A DNA stretch of 64,000 nt from Paenibacillus sp. JQZ6Y-1 (GCF_040719145.1 NZ_JBFDUZ010000004.1:186001-250000); one strand, 5' to 3'; shown: positions 44,405 to 54,700, counted from the stretch's first letter. Translations and numbers: made by a program. Notes: a model not told the origin generated them from the letters alone.

Positions 44405-45243
44405 TGCTGTTATATGCCAGTGATCTGGATCAGACGCTGATTTACTCTGAACGCTCGCGCGGGATGGAGATCGATCCGCGTATCATGATGGTTGCCGAGA
44501 TGGTGGATGAGCGCGTTGTGTCGCATATTTCCATTCAGGCGCTGAATACGTTAAAAGAAATCGCTGCGCAGATTCCATTTGTGCCGGTGACGACGCGTGT
44601 ATTGGAGCTGTACCATCGCATTCATATTTTCCGTGATGTGGTGGTTCCAGCTTATGCGATTACGAGCAATGGAGGGCATATTCTGATCAACGGCAATATC
44701 GATCAGGAATGGCATCAGTACATCATGGATGATGTGCGCGATAAGGCGGCACCGGCGGCGGAAGCGATATCGCTGTTTCACGGGGTTGCCCAGCCGGAGT
44801 GGGTGATCAAGGAGAGCTATTGGGAGGATACATTCTTCTCGGTGCTGGTCAATCGAGAGCAGATGCCGTATGAGCAGGTGATGGCGCTACGTCCGCAACT
44901 CGCGCAGCTGGGTTGGGATCTGTCGATCCAAGGACGCAAGGTGTATCTGGTGCCATTTGCTGTTAGCAAAAATCGGGCGATGCAGCGAGTACGGGAAATG
45001 ACCGGTGCGACACATATTATCGCTTCCGGCGATTCACTGCTGGATCGCGGATTGCTGGATGCTGCGGATTCCAGCATCGCACCGGCGCATGGCGAGCTGT
45101 ATCGCGCTAGTCAAAATGGGACACTGGGCGAGGCTTCCTTTGCGTTTACCCAACGTTCCGGCATTCTGGCGTCGGACGACATTGTGCAATTTGTAGCGGA
45201 TATTATGGATAGGGAAGGGATTGCCAAGCATGAGTACAGATAA
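44404..45243 (+). CDS. HAD-family phosphatase of the Ter locus
   Basis: 279 aa, Cof-type HAD hydrolase. Motif I is ASDLDQTLIYS (Asp nucleophile and Asp+2), motif II Thr in VPVTTRVLELY, motif III Lys around residue 180-185 (AVSKNRAMQRV) and motif IV IIASGDSLLDRGLLDAA. It would dephosphorylate an intermediate of the predicted nucleoside-like product. I use ATG 44404 with GAAGGTG upstream instead of TTG 44398. Overlaps StiP-like gene by one base and the ATP-grasp gene by 14 bases. Confidence 0.9.
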   Translation: MLLYASDLDQTLIYSERSRGMEIDPRIMMVAEMVDERVVSHISIQALNTLKEIAAQIPFVPVTTRVLELYHRIHIFRDVVVPAYAITSNGGHILINGNIDQEWHQYIMDDVRDKAAPAAEAISLFHGVAQPEWVIKESYWEDTFFSVLVNREQMPYEQVMALRPQLAQLGWDLSIQGRKVYLVPFAVSKNRAMQRVREMTGATHIIASGDSLLDRGLLDAADSSIAPAHGELYRASQNGTLGEASFAFTQRSGILASDDIVQFVADIMDREGIAKHEYR

Positions 45244-46273
45244 TAAAAAGATCCGAATCTGGTTTAACCGCAGCTTTGCGGTAGGGTATCATTATATTCA
45301 AGCGGTACGCAATAACGAAGACGGATTGGAATTTGAAGTGTATGGCTCTCATCGCGATCCAGAGCATGTATCGCTGCTGTCCTGCGATTATACGGAAGTA
45401 GAGCCGGTGTTGACTGGACGGGAATACGCTGACTTTTGCCTCGACTTTTGCCGTCGTCATCAGATTGAGGTATTCGTACCACGTTGGGGAATGCGCTATG
45501 TAGTGGCGGCAGCAGATGAATTTGCACAGATGGGTGTGAAGCTGGTTTGCTGCACGGATATTAAGCTGCTAGACGAGATTGAGGACAAAGGCAACTTCTT
45601 CCGTTCGGCGGATGAGCAGCAGCTGATGATTGTGCCGGAATATGAGGTGGTACAAACGGCAGATCAATTCAAGGCGGCATATGAACGTATCGCTGCACTG
45701 GGATTGAAGGTATGCTTTAAGCCGACTCGAATGGAGGGCGGTGTGGGCTTCCGTGTCATTAACAATGAATTTGATCCGCTGGAGGAATTGTTTAGCACGG
45801 TCAGTGCCAAGGTATCGTTTGATCAGGTGTATCAGACGTTGTCAGCGGCAGAGACATTTCCTGAATTAATGGTGATGGAACTGTTAGAAGGACCGGAATA
45901 TAGTATCGATTGTCTTGCTTCGCCAGAAGGAGAATTGCTGGCAGCCATTCCGCGCCGTAAAGGGGACGGACGCTCACGATTATTGGAGCAAAATCAGGAG
46001 CTGCTGGATATCGCCGCCAAAGTAGCACGTTATTATCGGATTCCTTATAATTATAATCTACAGCTAATTTATCAGGGCGATACGCCCAAAGCGCTTGAAA
46101 TCAATCCGCGCATGTCCGGCGGTTTGCATATGTCCTGTTTGACCGGTATTAATTTCCCTTATCTGGCAGTGAAGCTGGCGCTTGGATACGAGGTAAACGT
46201 GCCGCAACCGGAATTCGGATTGCTGACCACGTATGTGGAGCAGCCACTGATTATGAGTAAAATAGGAGAATAG
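45230..46273 (+). CDS. ATP-grasp ligase of the Ter locus
   Basis: 347 aa ATP-grasp enzyme. An N-terminal pre-ATP-grasp domain (KIRIWFNRSFAVGYHYIQAV) is followed by LKVCFKPTRMEGGVGFRVI (ATP-binding Lys and Gly-rich lid), MVMELLEGPEYSIDCLASPEGE and the metal site LEINPRMSGGLHMS. It joins a carboxylate to an amine or thiol with ATP use and would be the ligase of the predicted Ter metabolite pathway. ATG 45230 is preceded by AGGGAAGGG inside the HAD gene; in-frame TTG 45221 overlaps that site. It is the last of five tightly coupled genes; 129 bases separate it from the next. Confidence 0.92.
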   Translation: MSTDNKKIRIWFNRSFAVGYHYIQAVRNNEDGLEFEVYGSHRDPEHVSLLSCDYTEVEPVLTGREYADFCLDFCRRHQIEVFVPRWGMRYVVAAADEFAQMGVKLVCCTDIKLLDEIEDKGNFFRSADEQQLMIVPEYEVVQTADQFKAAYERIAALGLKVCFKPTRMEGGVGFRVINNEFDPLEELFSTVSAKVSFDQVYQTLSAAETFPELMVMELLEGPEYSIDCLASPEGELLAAIPRRKGDGRSRLLEQNQELLDIAAKVARYYRIPYNYNLQLIYQGDTPKALEINPRMSGGLHMSCLTGINFPYLAVKLALGYEVNVPQPEFGLLTTYVEQPLIMSKIGE

Positions 46274-46402
46274 GTCGCTGCATGATGTCGATAGATACGT
46301 CATCTGTGACATAAGACTTAAATTGCCAGAATGGCGCAACCGGCGGACAGGTAGGCACGTAGCATAGGGCATGACGAATTTTATCGAGGCAGGTGTTTAC
46401 AG

Positions 46403-47260
46403 ATGAGTACAGCCAAAATCATAGGCAAAACGGTGCTTGGCGGTGGAGTCGGTTATCTGATCGGTTGTCTGGTGGACATATGGACGCCGGGCGCAATCGC
46501 GATGCTGTTTCCATTGGCAGGCTCCGTTTACGGCATAATCTGGGCGGCACGCTCGTCGAATCGTCCCGCTGAGTTGCCGCCGTCCCCGGGACAACCGCCA
46601 CTGGCGCAGTCCCAGTCGTCCGGTAGAACACGCGTTCAGAATCAAGGCTCATCGCAGCGTCATCCGTTGCAGGAGCAGTATGAGCAGGCGGCTAGACAGC
46701 GCGCCACAGAGCATGAGCAGCAGCGTCATGCACCTGTATCTGCTCGTGGAGCTGGCTATGCTGCGGCAGCAAATGGTACAGCAGGTCAGTCCGTATCTGC
46801 ATCATCTGCACAACCAACGCCAGCCTCTGGTTCCCATGCTGCGCTGAACGGTCAACACAGCGCGGAGGTTCTGCCGCTGTTTCAGCCAGTGCTGGAATAT
46901 TTAAGCGTGTTGGAGGATATGATTATTTCCGAAGGTCAGAAGAACAATCTGGATAATGAAATTGTGGAAAAAGCCTGTGCTTTGTTTTTACGATTACAGC
47001 GTGTTATTCCGGTGCTGTCCGATTTGAACAATGACGATATTAATCATACGATCAAGCGTCTAGTCATGAAGGACCTGAACGGTGTGATCAATCCTTTCCT
47101 GCGTTTGAGTGGAGAAGCCAAAACAAAAAACCGTCGTATTTTGCTGGACGGCATCAAAGATGTTAATAACCGCGTCACCCAGATCGTCAAGACGATTGAA
47201 CATAAAGATCTAATGGAGCTGCAATCGCGTGCTGAGATTTTGCATCAGCGCTATTCGTAA
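46403..47260 (+). CDS. Membrane-anchored coiled-coil protein paired with TelA (XpaC-like position)
   Basis: 285 aa. Two short hydrophobic segments at the N-terminus (TVLGGGVGYLIGCLVDIW and AIAMLFPLAGSVYGIIWAA), a long low-complexity middle (residues ~50-155, rich in S, Q, A, P, H) and a helical C-terminal domain (~155-285, LPLFQPVLEYLSVLEDMIIS, INHTIKRLVMKDLNGVINPFLRLS). TelA proteins of Bacillus are preceded by XpaC-type proteins with similar helical end domains, so this is likely its functional counterpart, but I cannot claim homology. ATG 46403 has AGGCAGGTG upstream. It sits 100 bases before telA. Confidence 0.75.
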   Translation: MSTAKIIGKTVLGGGVGYLIGCLVDIWTPGAIAMLFPLAGSVYGIIWAARSSNRPAELPPSPGQPPLAQSQSSGRTRVQNQGSSQRHPLQEQYEQAARQRATEHEQQRHAPVSARGAGYAAAANGTAGQSVSASSAQPTPASGSHAALNGQHSAEVLPLFQPVLEYLSVLEDMIISEGQKNNLDNEIVEKACALFLRLQRVIPVLSDLNNDDINHTIKRLVMKDLNGVINPFLRLSGEAKTKNRRILLDGIKDVNNRVTQIVKTIEHKDLMELQSRAEILHQRYS

Positions 47261-47360
47261 TCCATTACGGATCATCCTAGCCTGACCAAGCATTAGTACG
47301 AACCAAGGAACCAAGATTGATCCAAGCGTCACCACTATCGGTTTAAAGGAGATGATACCT

Positions 47361-48473
47361 ATGGCAACATCACCGATTACGTTGAAAAAAGAAGACGAGG
47401 AGAAAGTGACCCGCGAAGCGTCCACGATTATCCAGCAGGTGTCCAGAGCAGACAATATGAATCTGGATGTGCTCATGGATGAGGTGGGCAAGCTTGGTAT
47501 GCAAACACAGGAACGCGCCACACAAACCCTGCAAATGCTAGATCGTCCAGTCAACGACCTGATGTCTGGCAAATCCAAGCATGTGTCTGACCTGATCCTA
47601 TCGCTGCGCGATGAGTGTGAAGCCTTGCAGCAGAGCAAAAATGTTGGTCTATTCGCGAAGCTACTGCGCAAATCTCCACTCAAAAATTACGTCTACAAAT
47701 ACCAGTCTGTCAGCAAGAACGTGGATGCGATCGTACAAGGTCTACGCGACGGCAAGGATACACTGGAAGAAAATATGATCAGCATGCGCACGCTCAAGCG
47801 GAATTCCTTGCAGGAAATCTACAATTTGCAATATAAAATCGCTATGGGCGGCGAACTGAAAACATTGTTTGAAGCTGAAATCCAGAAGCCGGAAAACGAG
47901 AGCCGCAAAGTATATTTGGAGCGTGGGCTGCGTAAGGTCGTTACGCGCATTCAGTCGATGACCGAAAATATCATGTTATTTAACCAAGCGATTGCGGCGA
48001 CCGACATCGTGAACGATACAAACGACAAGCTGATCGATTCGGTCAACGATTCCGTGTACAAAGCAGCTAACCTGATCAAAATCTCCGCTATGATTGCACT
48101 GGCGATCGAAGATCAGACGCGCGTCGCTAACGCGGTCGAGAGTGTGAACCAGACGATTGAGGATCAGTTCAAACGCAATGCCGAGATGCTGAAAACGAAC
48201 AGCGAACGCTCTGCCGAGCTACTCAAAAAGCCGACCATGTCGCTGGAATCCGTCAATCAGGCGATCTCCGATCTGATGACCGCGCTGGATACATCCGAGC
48301 GCTCCAACCGCGAGATTATCGTCAGCTGTCAGGATTACACCGCCAAGCTGTCTACGATCAACGATCAAATGACGCGTCGTCTCGGTCTGGAAAAAGCCGA
48401 AGCCAATACGCCATCGCTGGCTAACAACAATGCTGCACCTAAACGCGATCCCTTGGCTGACCTGCTTAGTTAA
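47361..48473 (+). CDS. telA: TelA / toxic anion resistance protein
   Basis: 370 aa, soluble, almost entirely alpha-helical and coiled-coil, of the TelA/YceH/YaaN family linked to tellurite and cell-envelope stress resistance. Typical stretches are MLDRPVNDLMSGKSKHVSDL (about residues 53-72), LEENMISMRTLKRNSLQEIY and AATDIVNDTNDKLIDSVNDS; the tail after residue 345 is low-complexity. Molecular role is not settled. ATG 47361 follows AAAGGAG by nine bases; an ATG three codons earlier is too near to that site. A 100-base gap after the membrane protein and the terminator at 48563 define the operon end. Confidence 0.95.
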   Translation: MATSPITLKKEDEEKVTREASTIIQQVSRADNMNLDVLMDEVGKLGMQTQERATQTLQMLDRPVNDLMSGKSKHVSDLILSLRDECEALQQSKNVGLFAKLLRKSPLKNYVYKYQSVSKNVDAIVQGLRDGKDTLEENMISMRTLKRNSLQEIYNLQYKIAMGGELKTLFEAEIQKPENESRKVYLERGLRKVVTRIQSMTENIMLFNQAIAATDIVNDTNDKLIDSVNDSVYKAANLIKISAMIALAIEDQTRVANAVESVNQTIEDQFKRNAEMLKTNSERSAELLKKPTMSLESVNQAISDLMTALDTSERSNREIIVSCQDYTAKLSTINDQMTRRLGLEKAEANTPSLANNNAAPKRDPLADLLS

Positions 48474-48562
48474 TTGGCAAGCAAGCAGACATCGTGTTGA
48501 TAATGCAGGAATAGTAATATACGAATCGCAATACATGACTTGTAATACATGAACTGCAATAT

Positions 48563-48605
48563 AAAGCGCCGCATTCTATAGACTGTATAGAATGCGGCGC
48601 TTTTG
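48563..48605. terminator. Bidirectional intrinsic terminator, 18-bp stem
   Basis: AAAGCGCCGCATTCTATA (48563-48580), loop GACTG, exact complement 48586-48603, then T. It separates the Ter locus from the convergent SLH gene. Nothing else is supported in 48474-48770. Confidence 0.95.
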
Positions 48606-48770
48606 TATCAGTATACCTTGGATGATTGTCGGATACTGATTCGTATTGAAATGATCGAGCGGGCAGTGCTTGATCATGTAGAGGATTGTTAGTGGGTTGA
48701 AGGTAGTGTTTATTTTGCCCATCCGCTCATCTGTCCATTCGCATATCCGCTTATCCACTCATCATGAGGA

Positions 48771-49979
48771 TTAAAAGGCGATGCCGCTTGTATTGTCAAA
48801 GCCGCTGATCGCACCGTCTTTGGCAGGTATGCTAGAGCCGTCACCATTAGAGGCAAAATAAATAGCATAACCGTAGGATGGGCTAGTTTTAAAGTGCTTT
48901 AGCTGATCAGCGGTGAAGTAACCGGACAGATACGAATAGTCTACTTGCTCCAACTGCCCTCGATAGGTCCATGCTGTGGCATTGGCAACATCATATCCAA
49001 GCGATTTCAGGCGTTGCAGTTCGGCTTGGGCTTCGGTGCTGTCCGATTCGATGGGAGAGCCATTTTGGAACAGGTCGATGGCTACGAAATACTTGGCGTC
49101 TTTGTCGCTGGCATGTTCTTTCATTGCTTGCTCAATATCGTACATAAATAGCGTGTTGCCATTGTCAGCTGGAGCGTAGCTGCTGGCAGCAATCCCCGGA
49201 GACGTGATGCCTGTATCGCTGGTGGTCGGGCTGTTGCTATCCGACGTTGTTGTCTTCTCACCGGGCAGCACGTCAATGGTAGTTTCGCCGCTGCTGTTGT
49301 TCTTTTTCAAAACAGCGAGGGCATTGTACAGGCTAACGGCTGCATCGGCACGATTGATGTGCTGCTTTGGATGGAAGTTGCCGTTGCTGTCCAGTGTGAT
49401 GATTTGGAATACGAGGGCAAGCTGCACGGAATCGAGATCGTTGGCGTTCAGTTTGTCCTTGTCTTTGATAGTTTGAGCGACAACGTCGGTTGCGGGCATT
49501 TTGCCGACCACCTGCATCGAGGTCATTACATAATCGATATACTGCTCGCGGGTAATTTTGGCGTTGGGATCAACCGATTGGGGGATGTCCAGACCGGCTT
49601 GCTGTGCGTAACCGAATGAATGGGAGTACCACGCATCTTCTTTCACTTTCGGGAATAGCTGGGCAAAGCTTTGTAGACCATCGTTATGAGATCGGTTGAT
49701 CGTATCCAGCTGGAATGCTTTGACGATCATTTGTAGAGCTTGCGCTTGTGTTAAGGATGCGGTAGGTGCGAACGAGGTATCGCTTACGCCGTGAATGATC
49801 TTTTGCGAATGAAGGGTAGTGATTTTCTGGTGATCCGGTGTGTCCTTCAGATCGGTAAATGCGGCAGCGAACGATGTGCTGCCGATGGAGACGGACAGTA
49901 GGGATGCGGTCAGGATTGCACCAGCGATTGTTTTGCTTTTGTTCGTTGGGTTTGATTTGCGATTAGGGTTGGTGTTCAT
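48771..49979 (-). CDS. S-layer homology protein with a novel C-terminal domain
   Basis: 402 aa, secreted. Signal peptide KTIAGAILTASLLSVSIGSTSFAAA, then three SLH repeats (about residues 38-235: FTDLKDTPDHQKITTLHSQK, IIHGVSDTSFAPTASLTQAQ, NGNFHPKQHINRADAAVSLY) that bind secondary cell-wall polymer, a Ser/Thr/Asp linker (~238-275), and a C-terminal domain of ~115 residues with YFVAIDLFQNGS, WTYRGQLEQVDYSYLSGYFT, ADQLKHF and SPSYGYAIYFASNGDGS. This last domain also forms the outer part of the anti-sigma factor 121 bases upstream. ATG 49979 has GAGGAGG upstream. Likely the third gene of the sigma operon. Confidence 0.92.
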   Translation of the reverse strand: MNTNPNRKSNPTNKSKTIAGAILTASLLSVSIGSTSFAAAFTDLKDTPDHQKITTLHSQKIIHGVSDTSFAPTASLTQAQALQMIVKAFQLDTINRSHNDGLQSFAQLFPKVKEDAWYSHSFGYAQQAGLDIPQSVDPNAKITREQYIDYVMTSMQVVGKMPATDVVAQTIKDKDKLNANDLDSVQLALVFQIITLDSNGNFHPKQHINRADAAVSLYNALAVLKKNNSSGETTIDVLPGEKTTTSDSNSPTTSDTGITSPGIAASSYAPADNGNTLFMYDIEQAMKEHASDKDAKYFVAIDLFQNGSPIESDSTEAQAELQRLKSLGYDVANATAWTYRGQLEQVDYSYLSGYFTADQLKHFKTSPSYGYAIYFASNGDGSSIPAKDGAISGFDNTSGIAF

Positions 49980-50100
49980 AGGTAATTCCTCCTCGAAGTT
50001 GGGTTTGAAGTTGATAGGGTTGGTTCATGCTATCAGGTCGTTCTATTGGAAAAGACGACAATCGCGATCATCGGTTATTTTCTTTTACAAAGTTTTTGAA

Positions 50101-50823
50101 TTAGGTAGCGGGCTGTTGCAAACCCGAATCATCCCATTGTGTGAAAATGCCATTATCCGGCGAAACAGGCGAGCCGTCGCCATTGAATATAAAGTGCAGC
50201 GAGTATCCATAATCTGGGCTGGCAGCGAACTGCTTCAACTGCTCAGCGGTAAAATAGCCAGCGATATACGTTTGATACACCTTTTGCATATTGCCGCGAT
50301 AGGTCCACGATTGCGAATAGCCGACTTTATAATGAGCTTGCTGCAAACGCTCCACTTCACTGCGAGCTTGCTTACTATCCACCGTTAGTAGTGATCCGTT
50401 GCTATACAGATCGACAGCGACAAAATAAGTCACCGATTGTTGAGCATGCTCATTCAATGCCAACTTCAGATCATTGTCTAAGCTCAACATACCGTTCTGC
50501 GGAGCTGCCATACTTGGCGATACGCTAGATGATGGCGGCAGTGTATCACTGGTATAGCTGTCAATCACAGTGCCGGATGCCGTATACATCGAAGGCAGCT
50601 GCTGCCCAATACTGTTAAAAATAAAAATACAGGCAGCGACAGTGGCAACTAGAACGGCAGCAATGCCACCCCAGCGCTTGCGCTGTCTAGAGATCGAACG
50701 CGAACGAGCAGTAAGCGGCTGGCTGTGTGCCTGCATATGCGCTTCCAATCGTTCCAGCAGCGCATCGTCCACTTGACCGATTGCTTCAAATAACCGTTCA
50801 TCCGGTGTGGTATGGATACTCAT
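50101..50823 (-). CDS. Transmembrane anti-sigma factor with novel sensor domain
   Basis: 240 aa, type II membrane protein: cytoplasmic part (residues 1-48, TPDERLFEAIGQVDDALLERLEAHM, a helical sigma-binding segment without the HXXXCXXC zinc motif), one membrane helix (WGGIAAVLVATVAACIFIFN), a short linker and an outer domain (~115-240). The outer domain repeats the SLH protein's C-terminal domain: YFVAVDLYSNGS, WTYRGNMQKVYQTYIAGYFT, AEQLKQF, SPDYGYSLHFIFNGDGS. It overlaps the sigma gene by four bases (ATGA), which is typical of anti-sigma factors. Assignment as anti-sigma rests on context and topology, not on a recognised family. Confidence 0.88.
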   Translation of the reverse strand: MSIHTTPDERLFEAIGQVDDALLERLEAHMQAHSQPLTARSRSISRQRKRWGGIAAVLVATVAACIFIFNSIGQQLPSMYTASGTVIDSYTSDTLPPSSSVSPSMAAPQNGMLSLDNDLKLALNEHAQQSVTYFVAVDLYSNGSLLTVDSKQARSEVERLQQAHYKVGYSQSWTYRGNMQKVYQTYIAGYFTAEQLKQFAASPDYGYSLHFIFNGDGSPVSPDNGIFTQWDDSGLQQPAT

Positions 50824-51377
50824 AGATGAATTCCCTCCTGTATAAGATAGTGTTTCAATTTGCCACGGCTGCGGAACAGGCTGGCTTTGATATTATTTTC
50901 CTTTACTCCAAACATGCTGGCGATCTCGGACAGCGGCATGCTGTACCAGTAGCGGGCGAGAAACAAATTGCACTCGCGCTCCGGTAAAGTGTGCATAAAC
51001 TGATTGATGGTGCGGGCAAGGTCCTGATCGAGAATCGTTTGTTCCACATCATGGGTTGCTGGTATGCACTCAATCAGTTCTTCCAATAAAGGCAGCATAG
51101 GTCCACCCCGTTTTTTAGCTTTTTTGGCTTTGTATTTGTCTAGCGATAGATTACGTACAATGCGTCCTACAAAAAAGGACAGTTTGCTCGGTCGCTGCGG
51201 CGGAATCGCATTCCATGTACGCAACCATGTATCATTGACACATTCCTCCGCTTCGCCGTTATCGTGCAAAATATGATAGGAAATGGAATAGCAGTATCGA
51301 CCGTACTGACGCGCCGATTCTTCAATCGCCGATTCGTCACGGTTCCAATACAGCTCCACAATATCGTCATCGTTCAA
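50820..51377 (-). CDS. ECF-type RNA polymerase sigma factor
   Basis: 185 aa with region 2 (ARQYGRYCYSISYHILHDNG, AEECVNDTWLRTWNAIPPQR, LSFFVGRIVRNLSLDKYKAK) and region 4 (LPERECNLFLARYWYSMPLS, EIASMFGVKENNIKASLFRSRGKL). It directs RNA polymerase to a small regulon, usually including its own operon. I place the start at TTG 51377, seven bases after AAAGGGG; the ATG at 51416 has no site, and relatives begin with the DDDIVELYWNRDE stretch. Transcribed with the anti-sigma and probably the SLH protein. Confidence 0.93.
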   Translation of the reverse strand: MNDDDIVELYWNRDESAIEESARQYGRYCYSISYHILHDNGEAEECVNDTWLRTWNAIPPQRPSKLSFFVGRIVRNLSLDKYKAKKAKKRGGPMLPLLEELIECIPATHDVEQTILDQDLARTINQFMHTLPERECNLFLARYWYSMPLSEIASMFGVKENNIKASLFRSRGKLKHYLIQEGIHL

Positions 51378-51780
51378 CAGGATACCCCTTTCTGGATAGA
51401 CAGTCTCTTTATACATACAGACGACAAACCATAGCGTTGGTTATTGTACAAATAAAAAAATATCGACCCCCTATAGGTAGAGTAGCATTTACATGTATAT
51501 GGTTCCTTTGTAGTACCGTGAACGAGCAAAGAGGACATGTCGAGAAATCACCTTGTGCATTCAGCTACACGCACAACGGACGCAATATGGTGTTATATCG
51601 TGGAATGAGGATGATTCATGTAAGCAATGCTGAAGGTGTCTACCGATCACTAATTATTACGCTAATTATGACCTGACCATTCTTAATGTAAGGGCTTTCT
51701 TTTGGAAAATGATTGCTTTACCATTATTCGTAAAGCCTGTGTTCTCGCGAATGACAGGTCTAAACCGAAAGGAATGGATT
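51378..51780. other. Divergent intergenic region, sigma operon / GH3 gene
   Basis: AT-rich, with no gene that I can support; a 79-codon ORF (51437-51676) has no ribosome binding site. Promoters of the ECF operon and the GH3 gene should lie here, but I find no strong consensus. Confidence 0.5.
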
Positions 51781-54700
51781 ATGATGACAGAAATGAACCG
51801 TTATCCGTTTCAAGATCATACGCTTCATCAGGATACCCGGGTACGTGATCTCATCTCCCGCTTGACGGCGGAGGAAAAAATAGAATCTATGCTTCAGCAT
51901 CAACCGGCAGTAGAGCGGCTTGGTATCAGCGCATACAAGCATGGAACAGAAGCGGCGCATGGCATTTCATGGCTAGGTGAAGCCACCTTTTTCCCGCAGC
52001 CAGTAGGGCTTGCCTGCACATGGGATGCAGATCTGATGAAGCGTGTCGGCAATGTGATCTCGGACGAGGCGCGCGTGATGTACAAGCGTAATCCGACCTT
52101 TAATGGACTGACGCTATGGGCACCAACGGTTGATATGGAGCGCGATCCGCGCTGGGGGCGCAATGAGGAAGCATATGGGGAAGACCCGAAACTGACAGGT
52201 GAGCTGACGAGTCATCTTATTCAGGGGATTCAGGGCGATCATCCTACATATTTGAAAGCGGTTGCGACGTTGAAACACTTTCTCGGTAATAACAATGAAG
52301 TGGATCGCGGTACAGGATCGTCCAGTATCGATCCGCGCAATATGCGAGAGTATTATTTAAAAGCATTTGAGCAGCCGTTTATCGAGGGCGGTGCGCAGTC
52401 GATGATGACGTCCTACAATTCGATCAACGGTACGCCTGCCATTTTGCATCCGCTTGTGCATGAGGTGGTGAAGGGCGAGTGGGGAATGGACGGATTTATC
52501 GTCAGTGATGCGGGTGATATGATGGGCATTATGCGGGATCATGGGTATTACGATTCCCATACGCCGGGTGTGGCAGCGTCGATCAAAGCAGGTATTGATA
52601 GCATTACCGATGATGCTGAATTGTCCAAAGCCGCGCTGAAGGAAGCGCTGGAACAAGGATTATTGAGCTGGGATGATATTGACCGTGCTTTATTCAATAC
52701 ATTCCGTGTTCGCTTCCGACTGGGTGAATTTGATCCGGCAGAGTTGAATCCGTATGCAGCCATCGGCGAGGAATCCATGATGACAGAAGCCGCCAAAGAA
52801 GTGTCCGCCGAAGCTGCTCGTAAATCGGTCGTCCTGCTAAAAAATGAACATATGACCTTGCCATTGTCCGCTACATCTGCTGGTAGTGTAGCTGTGATTG
52901 GCGAGCTGGGCAATGTTGTGTACCGAGACTGGTATTCCGGCACACTGCCTTATGCCGTTCCAGCGCTGGAAGCGATTCGCAACAAAGTAGCAGGTGACGT
53001 TCACTACAGCGATGGCAATGATCGAGTGACGTTTCACTCAGAGGATGGATTGCTGTTAAGTGTTAAGTCAGATGCACCTGTCATTGCGGCTGAATCGGAG
53101 ACAGTGAACCTACCGGAAATCGGCGTCGTAGAGGATGAAGCAGCGATTGAGCCACAGTCGTCGCTGGAACAAATGGGTGGTTATGTGGTGGCATTTGAGC
53201 CATTTGCGGAACATGTCAGCACTGACGATACGGATACACATACAGAACGAATGGCAAGCGATCAGCAAGTAGCCACGGAGCAGCTCCATACGCTTGATTC
53301 TGCTGACCATGACGCTACCGTGGCAAATCGTACAGTAGCAGATCGTGTAGAGGGTGATCCTGCCGTAACTGCTCATACAGAGGATGCTGAACGGCTCGCT
53401 GCTGAATGGTCGAATGAGGAACCAGAAGACGACCAGCATACCGATGCGGACATTGTACCAGAGAAGTATTTGTTCAACATTTCCGATTGGGGATATGGCA
53501 GTTATACGATTCGCTCGGAAGCGACCGGTACGTATCTGGTAGCCGATGACGAACAGCAGCGTGTTGCGGTAGCGGGTGATGAGATTTATGGATGGTTTGC
53601 CAAAGAAGTGCTGCATCTGGAACAGCAATCGGATGAGCGTACGCATATTCGGACATGGAACAACCTAGAGCTGTATCATCATGCAGAGGATCATAGCCTG
53701 AGTATTGCACAGGGACAAGGCGTATATCCGCCCGTGCGCGCGGAATGGCAGCGTTCGGCGATAGAGCGGCAGGGCGTCTCCTCCGTAGGCGGTCCGGCAG
53801 ATGCGCTCGCTCAGGATCATGAGACACCGTTAGCAGGGGGAGTGGATACTTCTGCTTCGCAGCGGCAGTATGGCTTTACCAAAACGGTTATCACCGATGG
53901 CATCCAGCAGGCAGCTACATTGGCAGCGGCAAGCGAAACTGCCATTGTATTTGTAGGCAATCATCCGCTTATTAATGGAAAAGAGGAAGTAGATCGTCCG
54001 GGGCTGGAACTGGCGGATGCACAGCTGAAGCTGATTCAGGAAGTGTATGCCGTCAATCCCAATACCGTGGTGGTGGTCGTCGGCAGCTATCCATTTGCGA
54101 TGGAGTGGGTGGAGGAGCATATCCCAGCAATTGTGTATCTGTCACACGCGGGACCAGAGCTGGGCAATGCGGTTGCAGACGTGCTGTATGGTGATTATGC
54201 GCCTGCGGGTCGACTTAATATGACGTGGTATCGTTCCGCTGAGCAGCTGGGCGACCTACGGGATTACGATATGATTCGCTCGGAAAAGACATACCAGTAC
54301 TTTGCCGGGGATGTACTGTATCCGTTTGGACATGGACTAACGTATTCTCCTATCGTGTACAGCGAGCTAGAACCGGATGCAGCGGAAACGAACCTTGGCG
54401 AACAGATTACCTTTTCCGTGAAGGTGCATAATACGGGAACGGTCGATACGGACGAGGTGGTACAGCTATATAGCCGTATGTCGTCACAATCGCGGGTGAA
54501 GCGTCCGCTACGTACCTTGCAGGCATTCCGCCGCATCCATTTGGTGGCGGGAGCAGAGAAGATTGTCACATTCCAAATCCCTGTCCAACAGCTTGCCTTC
54601 TGGGATGTCACACGCAGTCGATATGTGGTAGAGGACGGAACGTATACCTTTATGGCAGGTCGTTCGTCAGCAGATATTCGCATGGAAACCGAAGTCATTC

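Noticed and set aside
37486-48473. Ter locus as a plasmid- or phage-borne island
   Set aside because: No integrase, transposase, tRNA target or direct repeats are visible, and codon use resembles the flanks; Ter loci are often chromosomal in Bacillales.
51437-51676. 79-codon ORF between sigma operon and GH3 gene
   Set aside because: No ribosome binding site; overlaps the region where two divergent promoters are expected.
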